Source: an uncultured Prevotellaceae bacterium (GTDB taxonomy: Bacteria > Bacteroidota > Bacteroidia > Bacteroidales > Bacteroidaceae). Taken from it: a DNA stretch of 6,369 nt. Below the pieces are notes generated by a model. The model was not told where the DNA came from, ran no database searches, and worked only from the letters and a program-made list of their open reading frames with translations. The translations under genes and the position numbers were made by a program. The stretch spans positions 1 through 6,369 of the forward strand of contig CAMWRK010000127.1 of assembly GCA_947176655.1 (NCBI GenBank), read 5' to 3'. Positions 5,515 to 6,369 of the stretch are shown piece by piece; within the stretch, counting starts at the first letter, position 1, and each line of letters opens with the position of its first letter.

Positions 5515-6369
5515 TTATTTGGCATCCATGGCCTGACATGCGGTAATGGCCACCATCTTGTAGATGTCGTCCACGGAACAGCCACGTGACAAGTCGTTGA
5601 CCGGACGCGCAATACCCTGCAATATGGGGCCTATGGCATCGGCACCACCCAGACGCTGAACCAGCTTGTAGCTGATGTTTCCCACCTCGAGAGACGGAGC
5701 TATGAGCACGTTGGCATGTCCGGCAATGGAACTGCCAGGACATTTCTTCTCGCCCACCGAACATACCAGTGCCGCATCGGCCTGCAACTCGCCGTCTATC
5801 TTCAGATCCGGAGCCATGGTCTGGGCTATGTGTGTGGCCTCCACCACTTTGTCCACGACCTCATGTTTGGCACTGCCCTTTGTGCTGAAACTGAGCATTG
5901 CTACACGAGGCTCCGCGAATCCGGCCACACTCTTGGCTGTCTGAGCCGTACATACGGCAATCTGTGCCAGCTGGTTGGCATCGGGAGTGGGGGTAACAGC
6001 CACATCGCCGATAACGAGAACACCATTCTCGCCGTACTCTTGTTTGTCGGTAATCATGAGCATGGCACCGCTGACACAACTTATGCCGGGAGCGCATTTG
6101 ATAATCTGAAGGGCAGGACGGAGCGTGTCGCCAGTAGTGCTCAGGGCACCGGAAATCTGGCCGTCTGCATGACCGCTCTTGATTATGAGGCAGCCGAAAT
6201 ACAACGGATCCAGAACAAGCTCACGTGCCTTTTCTATGGTCAGACCTTTCTTCTGGCGCAACTGGAACAAGAGCTGTGCATATTCCTCGGTCTTCTCGCT
6301 GGTGGCAGGATCTATGATTTCCGCCTTGTCCAGATGCTTCAGGCCAAGTTTGTCTCCCAGGGCAAAGAT
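5515..6369 (-). CDS. pta: Phosphate acetyltransferase, 5' end outside window
   Basis: This enzyme transfers the acetyl group of acetyl-CoA to phosphate, giving acetyl phosphate for AckA. The frame is open to the window edge, so 284 C-terminal residues are visible, from IFALGDKLGL to MDAK. Landmarks in fragment numbering are PLYFGCLIIKSGHADGQISGA (55-75), TLRPALQIIK (82-91), PRVAMLSFSTKGSA (154-167), DGELQADAALV (192-202), EVGNISYKLVQRLGGADAIGP (228-248) and PVNDLSRGCSVDDI (256-269). S261, R262 and D268 correspond to active-site S309, R310 and D316 of Methanosarcina thermophila Pta. That offset implies about 48 residues lie beyond the window. It is the short single-domain form, without the long N-terminal extension of E. 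coli Pta. The in-frame TTG at 6270 is not a start, because conserved sequence continues upstream of it. Confidence 0.96.
   Translation of the reverse strand: MFALGDKLGLKHLDKAEIIDPATSEKTEEYAQLLFQLRQKKGLTIEKARELVLDPLYFGCLIIKSGHADGQISGALSTTGDTLRPALQIIKCAPGISCVSGAMLMITDKQEYGENGVLVIGDVAVTPTPDANQLAQIAVCTAQTAKSVAGFAEPRVAMLSFSTKGSAKHEVVDKVVEATHIAQTMAPDLKIDGELQADAALVCSVGEKKCPGSSIAGHANVLIAPSLEVGNISYKLVQRLGGADAIGPILQGIARPVNDLSRGCSVDDIYKMVAITACQAMDAK

Noticed and set aside
4155..5546. Long plus-strand frames (249 and 210 residues) opposite ackA
   Set aside because: They are antisense shadows of acetate kinase, whose own codons are constrained. No start signals or domains are seen.
6268..6270. TTG as start of the phosphate acetyltransferase
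   Set aside because: Thirty-three further in-frame codons up to the window edge continue family-like sequence (LGLKHLDKAEIIDP), so the gene is simply cut by the window boundary.

Overview
The window looks like chromosomal DNA of a Bacteroidales bacterium (Bacteroides/Prevotella-like). The supporting signs are a TAnnTTTG-type promoter box, genes without strong Shine-Dalgarno sequences but with A-rich leaders, a small porin-family outer-membrane barrel, a short-clade CstA transporter, and a pta-ackA pair in that order. The assignment comes from sequence style and protein family resemblance, not from a database match. I see no mobile element, CRISPR array, tRNA or rRNA.

Left part, plus strand (1-1101): a promoter-like box near 43-50 is followed by about 300 bases of AT-richer non-coding leader with several short inverted repeats. 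Next comes one secreted outer-membrane beta-barrel gene (366-926). Its 3' flank (927-1101) is unusually structured: two long imperfect hairpins and then a textbook intrinsic terminator. This gene converges with everything to its right.

Right part, minus strand (6369 down to 1125), in transcription order: phosphate acetyltransferase (pta, 5' end beyond the window), acetate kinase (ackA), an intrinsic terminator, a LacX-type aldose 1-epimerase, a CstA-family transporter, and a flavodoxin-fold protein with a compact four-cysteine motif. Pta and AckA turn acetyl-CoA into acetate plus ATP. The last three genes sit 23 and 18 bases apart and probably form their own unit behind the terminator. CstA relatives move peptides or pyruvate, so the neighbourhood reads as a pyruvate/acetate and sugar-entry module with a redox protein at its end. 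That linkage is inferred from gene order only.

The window is mostly ordinary core metabolism. The points most worth a second look are the structured RNA-like 3' flank of the barrel gene, the long leader with competing pairings, and the tandem repeats in a predicted surface loop of the barrel.
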